Origin: Segatella buccae ATCC 33574
GTDB taxonomy: Bacteria > Bacteroidota > Bacteroidia > Bacteroidales > Bacteroidaceae
NCBI RefSeq assembly: GCF_000184945.1
Contig: NZ_GL586311.1
Coordinates: 1,171,601 to 1,235,600, forward strand
Reading direction: 5' to 3'
Length of the DNA stretch: 64,000 nucleotides
Positions within the stretch are counted from its first letter, which is position 1, and every line of letters begins with the position of its first letter. This document shows, one piece after another, positions 1 through 7,158 of the stretch. The notes under the pieces are model-generated. The model was not told where the DNA came from. It ran no database searches and was given only the letters and a program-made list of their open reading frames with translations. A program made the translations under genes and the position numbers.

Positions 1-392
1 TTTTGAAAAAGCCTTACACAGTATATCCCCCCATACGTCTCCCCGCCTTGTTCCATCCGTCCCATTATCCCTCTCTGCCCCATCAAAATTCTCATCCGGC
101 CCGACCGACTTTGCAAAAGAGCCACACTTGAAAGCTCATTCGGCCCGACCGAGAAGCCCGAAGAGGCCCTTTTACAAGCCCATTTGGGCCGAACGACACT
201 CCAAGGCAGTAGAGGACTAAAAAAGGGAAACGCTCTCGCGCTTCCCTTGCCAATGCAAAGATACGATGGAATCGGCTGAAAACCAAATCAGAGAAGAAAC
301 ATGTTTACATTCCGACAGACCGCCCATGCTGAGTGGGGAGGCCGTTTGCTTTGTGTTGGAATGGTCGGGGTAGCTTTTCATCTATATTAGGT
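1..392. other. Gene-free stretch upstream of the receptor gene
   Basis: I see no credible gene here. Short open frames exist on both strands but lack a promoter, a known motif or a plausible protein. The stretch contains one copy of a dispersed intergenic repeat (see 110-145) and several GGCCCGACCGA-like words. The gene to the left lies outside the window. Confidence 0.6.
110..145 (+). repeat. Dispersed intergenic repeat, copy A
   Basis: The 36 bases match those at 6849-6884 at most positions. Both begin TTTGCAAAAG and contain CACTTG and GCTCA in the same register. In both copies, GC-rich words including AAGCCCGAAGAG follow. A looser third relative lies near 27703-27760. Function is unknown; position between genes suggests a transcript-end or small mobile palindromic element. 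Confidence 0.6.
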
Positions 393-424
393 ATTGTTTC
401 GTACATAAATATTCGCTACCTTTG
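393..424 (+). promoter_or_regulatory. Promoter of the TonB-dependent receptor
   Basis: A perfect Bacteroidota -7 box TACCTTTG lies at 417-424, with ATTG at 393-396 as a weak -33 element, 20 bp away. Transcription would start near 430 and leave an untranslated leader of about 240 bases before the ATG at 672. Confidence 0.65.
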
Positions 425-430
425 TACTGA

Positions 431-671
431 GCAAAAGAACTTCCTTTTTCGGCAACGGTACACCGTCAAAGTGGCCTGCCACGATAGCGTAAAGGGGAAA
501 ACTGCGTTTTGTGGACTTTCCCTTCACCTGCCATCAATGCGGCCATTGGGAGAAAAATTTTGCCCTACCTACAACTTGTTAGCAAGAAGTTGGTAGCAAC
601 AAATGAGTAGCCGGCAGACTTGAGGAGTCGACAACAAGTAGGGCGGTGAACGAAGTAAAAAAGAAACAAGT
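431..671 (+). ncRNA. Structured 5' leader, possible diverged cobalamin riboswitch
   Basis: The 3' half folds by eye into a three-way junction. An outer stem pairs 562-568 with 638-644 (GCCCTAC/GTAGGGC). One hairpin pairs 569-577 with 587-596, and a second pairs 617-620 with 626-629. The segment 609-624 (AGCCGGCAGACTTGAG) matches 11 of 16 positions of the B12-box consensus AGCCAGGAGACCTGCC. The upstream GCCA...GGGAG pattern and total length are also compatible with a cobalamin riboswitch. The match is weak, so a different cis-regulatory RNA is equally possible. The leader sits directly before an HmuR/BtuB-like receptor. Confidence 0.4.
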
Positions 672-3032
672 ATGAAACAAAAAACGAGAAAAAATCAATC
701 AGTCCTTGTCAAGACCCTTTTGTTGTTGGTCTGTCTGGGACTGTCATCGGTAGGTCGGGCCGAAGATTCGGGCCGGGACAAGACCGATGCCAATGTCGTG
801 GGACATGTCGTGAACCGGAAAACGCAGGAGCACCTGCCGCGCATCGGCGTGTTTGTCGTGGGCACACTCATCAAGACGGCCACCGATGCCACAGGCCACT
901 ATTTGCTGAAAGACTTGCCCGAGGGGCGGCTCTCCATTGAGGTGCGGGCCACGGGTTATCGGTCGCAGCGCCGGGAGGTGACCATCGTGAAGGGCAAGAC
1001 GGCGGAAGTGAATTTTGAAGTGGATGAAGACGAGGTGGCGCTCGACGAGGTGGTAGTCTCTGCCAACCGCAACCAAACGTTGCGCAGGGAGTCGCCGGCA
1101 GTGGTGAATGTTCTGGATACAAAACTCTTTGAATCTACCCATTCCACCTGCCTGGCCCAAGGGCTCAACTTCCAACCCGGAGTGCGCACGGAAGACAACT
1201 GCCAGAACTGCGGTTTCACGCAGGTGCGCATCAACGGACTCGACGGGCACTATTCGCAGGTGCTCATTGATTCGCGCCCCGTGTTCTCGGCCCTGCAAGG
1301 CGTCTACGGACTGGAGCAGATTCCGGCCAACATGATTGAACGCGTGGAAGTGGTGCGCGGGGGCGGTTCGGCCCTCTACGGCGCATCGGCCATCGGCGGC
1401 ACCATCAACATTATCACCAAGGAGCCTACGGGCAACTCGGCTGAGGTGGGCCACTCACTGATGTCGATAGGAGGCAAGAGCCGGTTTGACAACAATACCA
1501 CGGTGAATGCTTCCGTCGTCACGGAAAACAACAAGGCCGGTCTCTATGTCTACGGGCAAAACCGCTACCGGGCGGGCTACGACCACGACGGCGACGGCTA
1601 CACCGAGATGCCCAACCTGCACAATCAGACCATTGGCCTGAACTCCTATCTGCGGTTGACCGATTACTCCAAACTCTCGCTGCAATATCACGGGCTGAGC
1701 GAGTATCGCCGGGGCGGAAACATGCTGCATGTGCCGGCCCACGAAGCCAACATCGCCGAGCAGCTCGACCACACTATCCATGGCGGTGGACTGAACTATG
1801 ACCTCTATACGCCCAATGAGCGGAATCATCTCTCGGCCTATTATTCTTTCGAGAATGTGCATCGCAAGAGCTACTACGGTGGCACGGGCGACGGTTCTGC
1901 CGAGAGTGTGGAGGCGGCCCGCAAGGCTTACAGTCGCACGGAAGACCTCAGCATGATAGTGGGGGCACAGTTTGTGCATGATTTCACCCGCCTGCTTTTC
2001 ATGCCCGCCAACTTCACCGTGGGCGCGGAATATAGCTACGACGGGCTGAAAGACCGCTCCCTGGGCTACGACTACAGCATGAGCCAGCACGTGCGCATCT
2101 CAAGTGCCTATCTGCAAAACGAGTGGAAGAACGCGCGGTGGGGCCTGCTCGTGGGCGGACGGCTCGACAAGCACAATCTCATCAGCCATGTTATCTTCTC
2201 ACCACGCGTCAACCTGCGGTACAATCCCGTGCCCGATGTCAACTTACGGTTGGTCTATGCCGGTGGTTTCCGGGCCCCTCAAGCGTTTGACGAAGACCTG
2301 CACACCACCGTGGCCGGCGGCGAGCGCGTGGTGACGCGGCTGGCCAAAGGGCTGAAAGAGGAGAAGTCGCACAGCTTGAGCCTCTCGGCCGACCTGTACA
2401 GGCGTTTCGGCAGCGTACAGACCAACTTGCTCGTGGAGGGCTTCTACACCCGGTTGAACAATGTGTTTGCTGAAAGACGGTTGGATGAAAAAGACGAGTT
2501 CGGCAACGGCATCAGTGAACGCTACAACGCCAATGCCGCCAATGTGTGGGGCATTAACGTGGAAGGCAAGGCCGCCTTTACCTCATGGTTCAGTCTGCAG
2601 GGCGGCATCACGTGGCAGAAGAGCCTCTATCGCGATGCCGTGGAGTGGGACGAGAAGGCTCCGGCAGAAAGAAAAATGCTGCGCACGCCCAATTTCTACG
2701 GATATTTCACAGCCAATGTCACCCCACTGCGCCATCTCACAGCTTCGCTCTCGGGCAACTACACGGGCAAGATGCTGGTGCCACACGTGGCCGGTTCGGG
2801 TGTCGACAAACCGGTGGCGGTGCATACGCCGACTTTCTTCACGCTCAATCTCAAGTTGGCCTACACCTTCACGGTCTATGACATGGTAAGACTGGAGGTG
2901 AATGGCGGCATACAAAACCTCACCAATGCTTTCCAAAAAGACTTCGACAAGGGCTGGAACCGCGATGCCGACTACATCTACGGCCCTTCGCTTCCCCGCA
3001 GTTTCTTTGTGGGAATAAAGGTGGCGTATTGA
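672..3032 (+). CDS. TonB-dependent outer-membrane receptor, HmuR/BtuB-like
   Basis: A 786-residue outer-membrane active transporter. A cleavable signal peptide ends near residue 30. A carboxypeptidase-regulatory-like beta domain (about 40-115) follows, then the TonB box region and a plug domain (about 125-255), then a 22-strand barrel ending in an aromatic-rich strand (final residues VGIKVAY). The plug carries the CQNCGF...RINGLDGHY signature and VEVVRGGGSALYG. The barrel contains a FRAP motif. These features are shared with the haem receptor HmuR of Porphyromonas and with BtuB-type receptors of Bacteroides. The substrate is therefore haem, a cobalamin-like compound or another metal chelate; the sequence alone does not decide. 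It is a single gene with its own promoter and long structured leader, and it ends at a strong convergent terminator. Confidence 0.85.
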   Translation: MKQKTRKNQSVLVKTLLLLVCLGLSSVGRAEDSGRDKTDANVVGHVVNRKTQEHLPRIGVFVVGTLIKTATDATGHYLLKDLPEGRLSIEVRATGYRSQRREVTIVKGKTAEVNFEVDEDEVALDEVVVSANRNQTLRRESPAVVNVLDTKLFESTHSTCLAQGLNFQPGVRTEDNCQNCGFTQVRINGLDGHYSQVLIDSRPVFSALQGVYGLEQIPANMIERVEVVRGGGSALYGASAIGGTINIITKEPTGNSAEVGHSLMSIGGKSRFDNNTTVNASVVTENNKAGLYVYGQNRYRAGYDHDGDGYTEMPNLHNQTIGLNSYLRLTDYSKLSLQYHGLSEYRRGGNMLHVPAHEANIAEQLDHTIHGGGLNYDLYTPNERNHLSAYYSFENVHRKSYYGGTGDGSAESVEAARKAYSRTEDLSMIVGAQFVHDFTRLLFMPANFTVGAEYSYDGLKDRSLGYDYSMSQHVRISSAYLQNEWKNARWGLLVGGRLDKHNLISHVIFSPRVNLRYNPVPDVNLRLVYAGGFRAPQAFDEDLHTTVAGGERVVTRLAKGLKEEKSHSLSLSADLYRRFGSVQTNLLVEGFYTRLNNVFAERRLDEKDEFGNGISERYNANAANVWGINVEGKAAFTSWFSLQGGITWQKSLYRDAVEWDEKAPAERKMLRTPNFYGYFTANVTPLRHLTASLSGNYTGKMLVPHVAGSGVDKPVAVHTPTFFTLNLKLAYTFTVYDMVRLEVNGGIQNLTNAFQKDFDKGWNRDADYIYGPSLPRSFFVGIKVAY

Positions 3033-3060
3033 GTTATGGTTGACAAGTAAACGAGTTATA

Positions 3061-3174
3061 GTTGACAAGTAGACGAGTAGGCCGGTAAACAAGTTGTTTG
3101 CTTTGCTCCCATAGAATCTTCATATCCTATATGACAAACAACTTGTTTACCGGCCTACTTGTCTACTTGCCAAC
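3061..3174. terminator. Large inverted repeat between convergent genes
   Basis: Arms 3061-3099 and 3136-3174 pair over 39 positions with only two mismatches. The loop of 36 bases contains a TATCCTATA stretch. The structure lies between the receptor gene (+) and the GH53 gene (-) and probably terminates both. The GH53 stop codon (3163-3165) lies inside the right arm. The left arm also contains a 22-bp direct repeat (3039-3060 and 3061-3082, starting GTTGACAAGTA). Related words recur at 27165-27204. Confidence 0.75.
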
Positions 3175-4482
3175 TTTCCCGACTGCCATCTTCCTGTCCC
3201 CGTGGATGTAGATGCCGCCGATGGTGGGGCGGGCGGGGAGTCGCATGCCCGTCAGGGAATACCAGTGGTTGTCAGGTATTGGCTGTTTGAGGGCCGAAAC
3301 GGTGGCGATACCGTTGCTTGTTCCGGCAAAAGTCTTCAGTTCAGAGAGAGCGGAGGTGGCACGGCCCGTGGTGTTGTCGAAGAGCGAAGCATTGTACCAG
3401 TGTTCCGTCACGTTGTCTACACCCCACGTGAGACCGCACTCATTGGCTTCCATGAACCACCAGAAGAGGCCCGTCACGCGTTCGTGAGTGTTGAGCAGGG
3501 CAATGAGATCGCGGGTGAAAGCCCGTTGTCCGGCATCTGTGAGAGGGTAGGTGGCGGTGTAGTTGTAGTCACCTCCCATGGCATATTTATAGGAATAACC
3601 CGTTTCCACGAGCATGATGTCCTTTTCCGGATGTTGTTTTTCGAGCAGTGACACGGCCCCGTCGAGTTCACCCAAGGCCCCGTGGAAGTAGGGATAGTAG
3701 CTGAGGCCGATGATGTCGTAGTCGATGGCGTAGCCCTGCATCTTGTTGTAGAAGTTGGCAAGGGCCGCATAGCCGGCATTATCTTTCTGGAGGGAGGTGT
3801 TGGCCGAGACGCGTTCGGTGTGCAGAATGATTTTGGCAGCGGGGCACACTTCCCGGCAGGCGGCTGTAGCCCGGCGAAGCAGGGCAGCGAAACGATCCCA
3901 GTTGGCGGCAGGGGAGGAGGGATAGCAATACTTGGCATTGCCGGCATCAGTTCCCCAGTCCATGCCATAACTGATTTCGTTGCCCGTCTGTATGAAGTCG
4001 GGGGCGGCCCCGGCCTTGGTCAGTGTGGTGAGTGCGTGCTTGGTGTAGTTGTAAATCGAGTCTTGCAGGTCGCTCTCTGAGAGTCCGGCCCAAGCCTTGG
4101 GCAGCCACTGTTTGGCAGGGTCGGCCCACGAGTCGGAGTAGTGGAAGTCGAGCATCAGTTTCATTCCGGCCTCCTTGATGCGCTTAGCCAGCCGGGTGAC
4201 GTAGGCAAGGTCTTGCCTCACACCTTCCCCCTTTTCGGTCGTTGAGGCGTTGGCGGGCGTGTGGAACAGCCGCACGCGCATGGCGTTCATGCCTTCAGCT
4301 TTGAAGAAAGCGAGTGGGTCTGCAATGGCATTTCCGCCGTGGTCGTAATACTTCGCCCCGTTTTCCACGTAGGAAGGGAGCAAGGAGATGTCGCCGCCCA
4401 CGTATTTTTGGGCCTGCATCTGCAAGAAGATAAAGAGTGCCGAGAGAAGGAGCACCGGTTTTAGTTGATAGGAATGTAGCAT
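3163..4482 (-). CDS. Secreted GH53 endo-beta-1,4-galactanase
   Basis: A 439-residue arabinogalactan endo-1,4-beta-galactosidase that cleaves the galactan side chains of pectin. The start at 4482 gives a classical signal peptide (MLHSYQLKPVLLLSALFIFL, then QMQAQ). An in-frame ATG at 4551 would add 23 residues that lie across the promoter, so I rejected it. The GH53 barrel runs from about residue 25 to 395. The acid/base is Glu169 in TGNEIS and the nucleophile is Glu293 in LVETGYS. The last 30 residues (YSLTGMRLPARP...GGIYIHG) resemble the tail of the neighbouring amylase. The gene has its own -7 box (4507-4514) just beyond the amylase terminator. Confidence 0.92.
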   Translation of the reverse strand: MLHSYQLKPVLLLSALFIFLQMQAQKYVGGDISLLPSYVENGAKYYDHGGNAIADPLAFFKAEGMNAMRVRLFHTPANASTTEKGEGVRQDLAYVTRLAKRIKEAGMKLMLDFHYSDSWADPAKQWLPKAWAGLSESDLQDSIYNYTKHALTTLTKAGAAPDFIQTGNEISYGMDWGTDAGNAKYCYPSSPAANWDRFAALLRRATAACREVCPAAKIILHTERVSANTSLQKDNAGYAALANFYNKMQGYAIDYDIIGLSYYPYFHGALGELDGAVSLLEKQHPEKDIMLVETGYSYKYAMGGDYNYTATYPLTDAGQRAFTRDLIALLNTHERVTGLFWWFMEANECGLTWGVDNVTEHWYNASLFDNTTGRATSALSELKTFAGTSNGIATVSALKQPIPDNHWYSLTGMRLPARPTIGGIYIHGDRKMAVGKVGK

Positions 4483-4506
4483 GTTGATATTGGTTTGTGT
4501 CGGGTG

Positions 4507-4514
4507 CAAAGGTA
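4507..4514 (-). promoter_or_regulatory. -7 box of the GH53 gene
   Basis: The minus strand reads TACCTTTG, a perfect TAnnTTTG, 24 bases upstream of the start at 4482. It shows that GH53 is transcribed separately from the amylase gene. Confidence 0.6.
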
Positions 4515-4535
4515 AGACTTTCATTTCATATAAAC

Positions 4536-4572
4536 GAAAAAGAGCAGACACTTTTTGGATGTGTCTGCTCTT
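4536..4572 (-). terminator. Terminator of the alpha-amylase gene
   Basis: A perfect 12-bp stem (4540-4551 with 4561-4572, AAGAGCAGACAC/GTGTCTGCTCTT) has a 9-base loop. Read on the minus strand, the stem is followed by a short T run. It lies 36 bases past the amylase stop codon. Confidence 0.8.
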
Positions 4573-4607
4573 CTTGGCTTTTAGGGCGTTTTCGGTTGCG
4601 GCGGGCG

Positions 4608-6593
4608 TTATCTCACGACCGTCTTCTTACCGTTGTGAATGTATATTCCGGGAACGGAAGGCCGGCCGGCGAGCTTCATACCCTGCAACGTGTAGTAGGC
4701 ATTGTCGGCCCGCTTCACGGCATTGTCGGCCATAGTCCCGTCGATGCCTGTCGTGATGTTTGAGGTGATGTCGGCCACGGTAAACTTGCCGTTGACCTCT
4801 CCTGCCAACTCATAGTAGCGGTCGTCGCTGATGGGACCGATGTCGACAGTCTGCTTCTTGCCGTTGCCTTGGCCGAAGATGATGTTGAACGTGTAGTTGG
4901 AGGCATTGATGTCGAATGTCCGGTAATACCACTTTGCGCCTTTGATCGTCTTTGTGTCGGTCACGGTCTTGCCCGGCCATGAGCCGTTGAGAGTGCCCTT
5001 GCTGTCCCAAGCGTAGAAATATACAGCCGACCAACCCGGGTCTTTGAAATAGACCGTGGCCGTGTGGGCCTCGAAAGGCTTGATGGTGTATTCCCGGGTG
5101 ACGATGCCCGACACGCTGCCGTTCTTCAACAAGCCCACTGTCAGTGTGCAGGAAGAAGTGATATTGACTGTCTGGCCCGATGCCACCGAGGGGCTGCTTG
5201 CCGTGGGCGTGCTGCCGTCGGTGGTGTAGACGAGCTTGGTGCCGCCGGTGGCCGAAACGGCCGAGAGCTTCACGGGGATGGTGGTCTCGTAAGTGCCCGA
5301 AGACTTGTCGGCAAAGGCCGTTTCGAGAGAGTTGTCAAGCAGGTAGGCATAGTGATAGCCGCTGAGCACATTGGTGTAGCCGCCAAGAGCCGAAGAGGCC
5401 CCTGCCTTATTGCCCAGGCACACCAGCAGTTTGCCTTTGGTGCCCGTCACGGTGTTACGATAGAGCGTAGAGCCGGGAGAAATGTTCGTGTAGGTGCTCG
5501 TGTTGGTGATGCCCGCAGCGCGGCGAACGTCGATCATCGACTTGATTTCGCTCTTGTAGGCTTTCCAGTGGGGCAGGAACACGCAGGGCGTTCCCGGCAT
5601 GGCGAGCAGATAGGCGTTGGCGGCGAGCGTGTCTTTGCGGATGGGGTCGAGCTGTTCGGAGGCACTGCGATATTGCGTGTCGTGGTTTTCCACAAACGTC
5701 ACGGCCCACTGACGGTAGCCGGCATCATGCACCAGATTGTTAGTGCTGTTGAGTTTGCTCCAGTCGTTGGCGTTGATGGCATCGCGCACATTGTAGCGGA
5801 ACTGAAAGTCGAAGGCCGCGCTCTTCTTGCCCGTGGCGTTGATCCAGTTCTTGATGGTGCTGTTGCTGTCCCAGCATTCGCCCACGGAGTAGGCCACGCC
5901 GGCCGCATCATTGTAGTCGGCCACGTGGCTGCCGTTGAAACCTTTCACCATGTCGTAGCGGAAACCGGTATAGCCGAGGTCGTCTACGAGATATTTCACG
6001 TAGGCCTTGATCACCTTTTGCACGTTCTCGCTCTTGTGGTCGAGGTCGCGGCATCCGCTCCAGCCCTCGCCCTCGTCGTTGTTGCCGCTGAGCGAATAGC
6101 CGTTGGCCGTGGCCCATGTTTTGGTTTGTCCGCCATCGTCGTTGGCCACGATGTCGGTGGAGTGCATTTGGTAGGTCACACCATTATAGGTCTCGGCAGG
6201 ATAGTCCACCCACGATCCGCCGACTCCGAGATTGTTGCGATGGTTCACCACCACATCGGCCACGATGCCCGTACCTTTATTCTTGAAGGCCTTGATCATG
6301 GAGCGCAGTTGCGCTTCCGTGCCGAAGCTTGAGTTCTGGTTGAAATAATACACGGGCGTGTAACCCATCACGTTGTGCGAAGTGTTGCAGTTGCCGCTTT
6401 GCGGAACCCATATCAGGTTGAAGTATTGCGACAGTTCGTCGGCCTGGCTCTCGAGGTTGCTCCACTGCGTGTCCACGTATGAGTCCCACGAGAAACCTTG
6501 CAGCATCACGCCGCCATAGTTAGACGGCCAACCTTGGGCCATCATGGAGACGGTCGCAACGAGTGCGATAATGGTTGAATAGAATCTTTTCAT
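4608..6593 (-). CDS. Secreted GH13 alpha-amylase with CBM26
   Basis: A 661-residue exported alpha-1,4-glucan hydrolase. After a signal peptide (about 1-19), a GH13 barrel spans about 25-430. Catalytic residues are Asp214 (nucleophile, FRYDMVKG), Glu239 (acid/base, VGECWD) and Asp305 (ENHDTQ). A chitobiase-C/FN3-like linker (about 445-515, TTDGSTPT) and a starch-binding CBM26 (about 520-605, FYAWD...GSWPG) follow. The protein ends in a tail of about 30 residues (YTLQGMKLAGRP...GIYIHNGKK) shared with the GH53 protein. Upstream lie a TTGAT-N4-ATCAA palindrome and a 14-bp site identical to the one at the starch locus susC. The gene is probably part of the starch regulon although it stands 30 kb from the locus. 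Confidence 0.93.
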   Translation of the reverse strand: MKRFYSTIIALVATVSMMAQGWPSNYGGVMLQGFSWDSYVDTQWSNLESQADELSQYFNLIWVPQSGNCNTSHNVMGYTPVYYFNQNSSFGTEAQLRSMIKAFKNKGTGIVADVVVNHRNNLGVGGSWVDYPAETYNGVTYQMHSTDIVANDDGGQTKTWATANGYSLSGNNDEGEGWSGCRDLDHKSENVQKVIKAYVKYLVDDLGYTGFRYDMVKGFNGSHVADYNDAAGVAYSVGECWDSNSTIKNWINATGKKSAAFDFQFRYNVRDAINANDWSKLNSTNNLVHDAGYRQWAVTFVENHDTQYRSASEQLDPIRKDTLAANAYLLAMPGTPCVFLPHWKAYKSEIKSMIDVRRAAGITNTSTYTNISPGSTLYRNTVTGTKGKLLVCLGNKAGASSALGGYTNVLSGYHYAYLLDNSLETAFADKSSGTYETTIPVKLSAVSATGGTKLVYTTDGSTPTASSPSVASGQTVNITSSCTLTVGLLKNGSVSGIVTREYTIKPFEAHTATVYFKDPGWSAVYFYAWDSKGTLNGSWPGKTVTDTKTIKGAKWYYRTFDINASNYTFNIIFGQGNGKKQTVDIGPISDDRYYELAGEVNGKFTVADITSNITTGIDGTMADNAVKRADNAYYTLQGMKLAGRPSVPGIYIHNGKKTVVR

Positions 6594-6632
6594 GTTGGTC
6601 AGTATTTGCTAATAAATTCCGGTTTACGGCCG

Positions 6633-6640
6633 TAAAGTTA
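6633..6640 (-). promoter_or_regulatory. Probable -7 box of the alpha-amylase gene
   Basis: The minus strand reads TAACTTTA, 7 of 8 to TAnnTTTG, with 39 bases before the ATG. The gap to the TGCAA-type operator at 6697 is 56 bp. Confidence 0.45.
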
Positions 6641-6667
6641 CGCTTTTATTTCCGAATATGCCTCCAA

Positions 6668-6683
6668 GTTGATTTAAATCAAC
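6668..6683. promoter_or_regulatory. 16-bp palindrome of Crp/Fnr-box type
   Basis: GTTGATTTAAATCAAC is a perfect palindrome. It contains TTGAT-N4-ATCAA, the consensus of Fnr-type regulators. A near-identical site (40520-40533) sits beside the same LacI-type operator at the starch locus. It lies between the amylase -7 box and the operator. Binding protein unknown. Confidence 0.5.
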
Positions 6684-6696
6684 TGTTAAACAGAAA

Positions 6697-6710
6697 TGCA
6701 AACGATTGCA
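6697..6710. promoter_or_regulatory. LacI-family operator upstream of the amylase gene
   Basis: TGCAAACGATTGCA is an imperfect palindrome with a central CG, typical of LacI/GalR-family sites. It is identical to the site at 40507-40520 beside the LacI-type regulator gene, and 13 of 14 bases match the site before malQ. It lies 56 bp upstream of the amylase -7 box. Confidence 0.7.
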
Positions 6711-6848
6711 TTGTGTCGTGGCAATCCATACGGTTGCAGCAGAACAACCTTTACAAAAGCACCTCCGGAAAAACTCGCCAAATAGAATGGGAAAGCGGTC
6801 TCGCAAGGCCGAAAAAGTCATTCCGATTTCCCGTTTGGCCCCTTCGAG

Positions 6849-6884
6849 TTTGCAAAAGGGCTACACTTGGAGGCTCAAAGGGCC
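6849..6884 (+). repeat. Dispersed intergenic repeat, copy B
   Basis: This is the counterpart of 110-145, sharing TTTGCAAAAG, CACTTG and GGCTCA in register. It runs directly into a hairpin (6877-6911) that copy A lacks in perfect form. Confidence 0.6.
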
Positions 6885-6911
6885 ACAGTTGCACGTCAAC
6901 TGTGGCCCTTT
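6877..6911. terminator. Perfect 15-bp hairpin, probable terminator
   Basis: Arms 6877-6891 and 6897-6911 pair perfectly (AAAGGGCCACAGTTG), with the 5-base loop CACGT. It lies between the amylase promoter region and the end of the GH127 gene. Distance from the GH127 stop (about 250 bases) makes its assignment uncertain. Confidence 0.5.
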
Positions 6912-7158
6912 TGCAAGCCCGAAGAGCCCGTTTCAGACCGGTTTTCGGGCATTATGAAATGTCTGTAAAATTCAAACTCCTGATTGTCAGTGCCTTAAAA
7001 GTGCCACCAAATTTGCTCATTTGCAACCGACGACCTGTCCGGTGGCAAATGAGCAAAACTCAGGGGCTGAATCCGGACAAATAGTTTGACAAAACGCCTT
7101 GACTGAGAATTTGTCCCTCTTTATCCGCTGTTTTCGATTATGTCCCGTCCCTCTTTTT

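Larger units (their letters stand above)
6711..7158. other. Intergenic stretch with repeat and hairpin
   Basis: No gene is supported here. Besides repeat copy B and the hairpin at 6877-6911, it holds a GTGCCACCAAATTTGCTCATTTGC / GGTGGCAAATGAGC pair around 7000-7055 that can fold back on itself. That pair may help terminate the GH127 transcript. Confidence 0.5.

Noticed and set aside
333..596. An 87-codon frame before the TonB receptor
   Set aside because: It spans the promoter and overlaps the structured leader. Its protein shows no motif.
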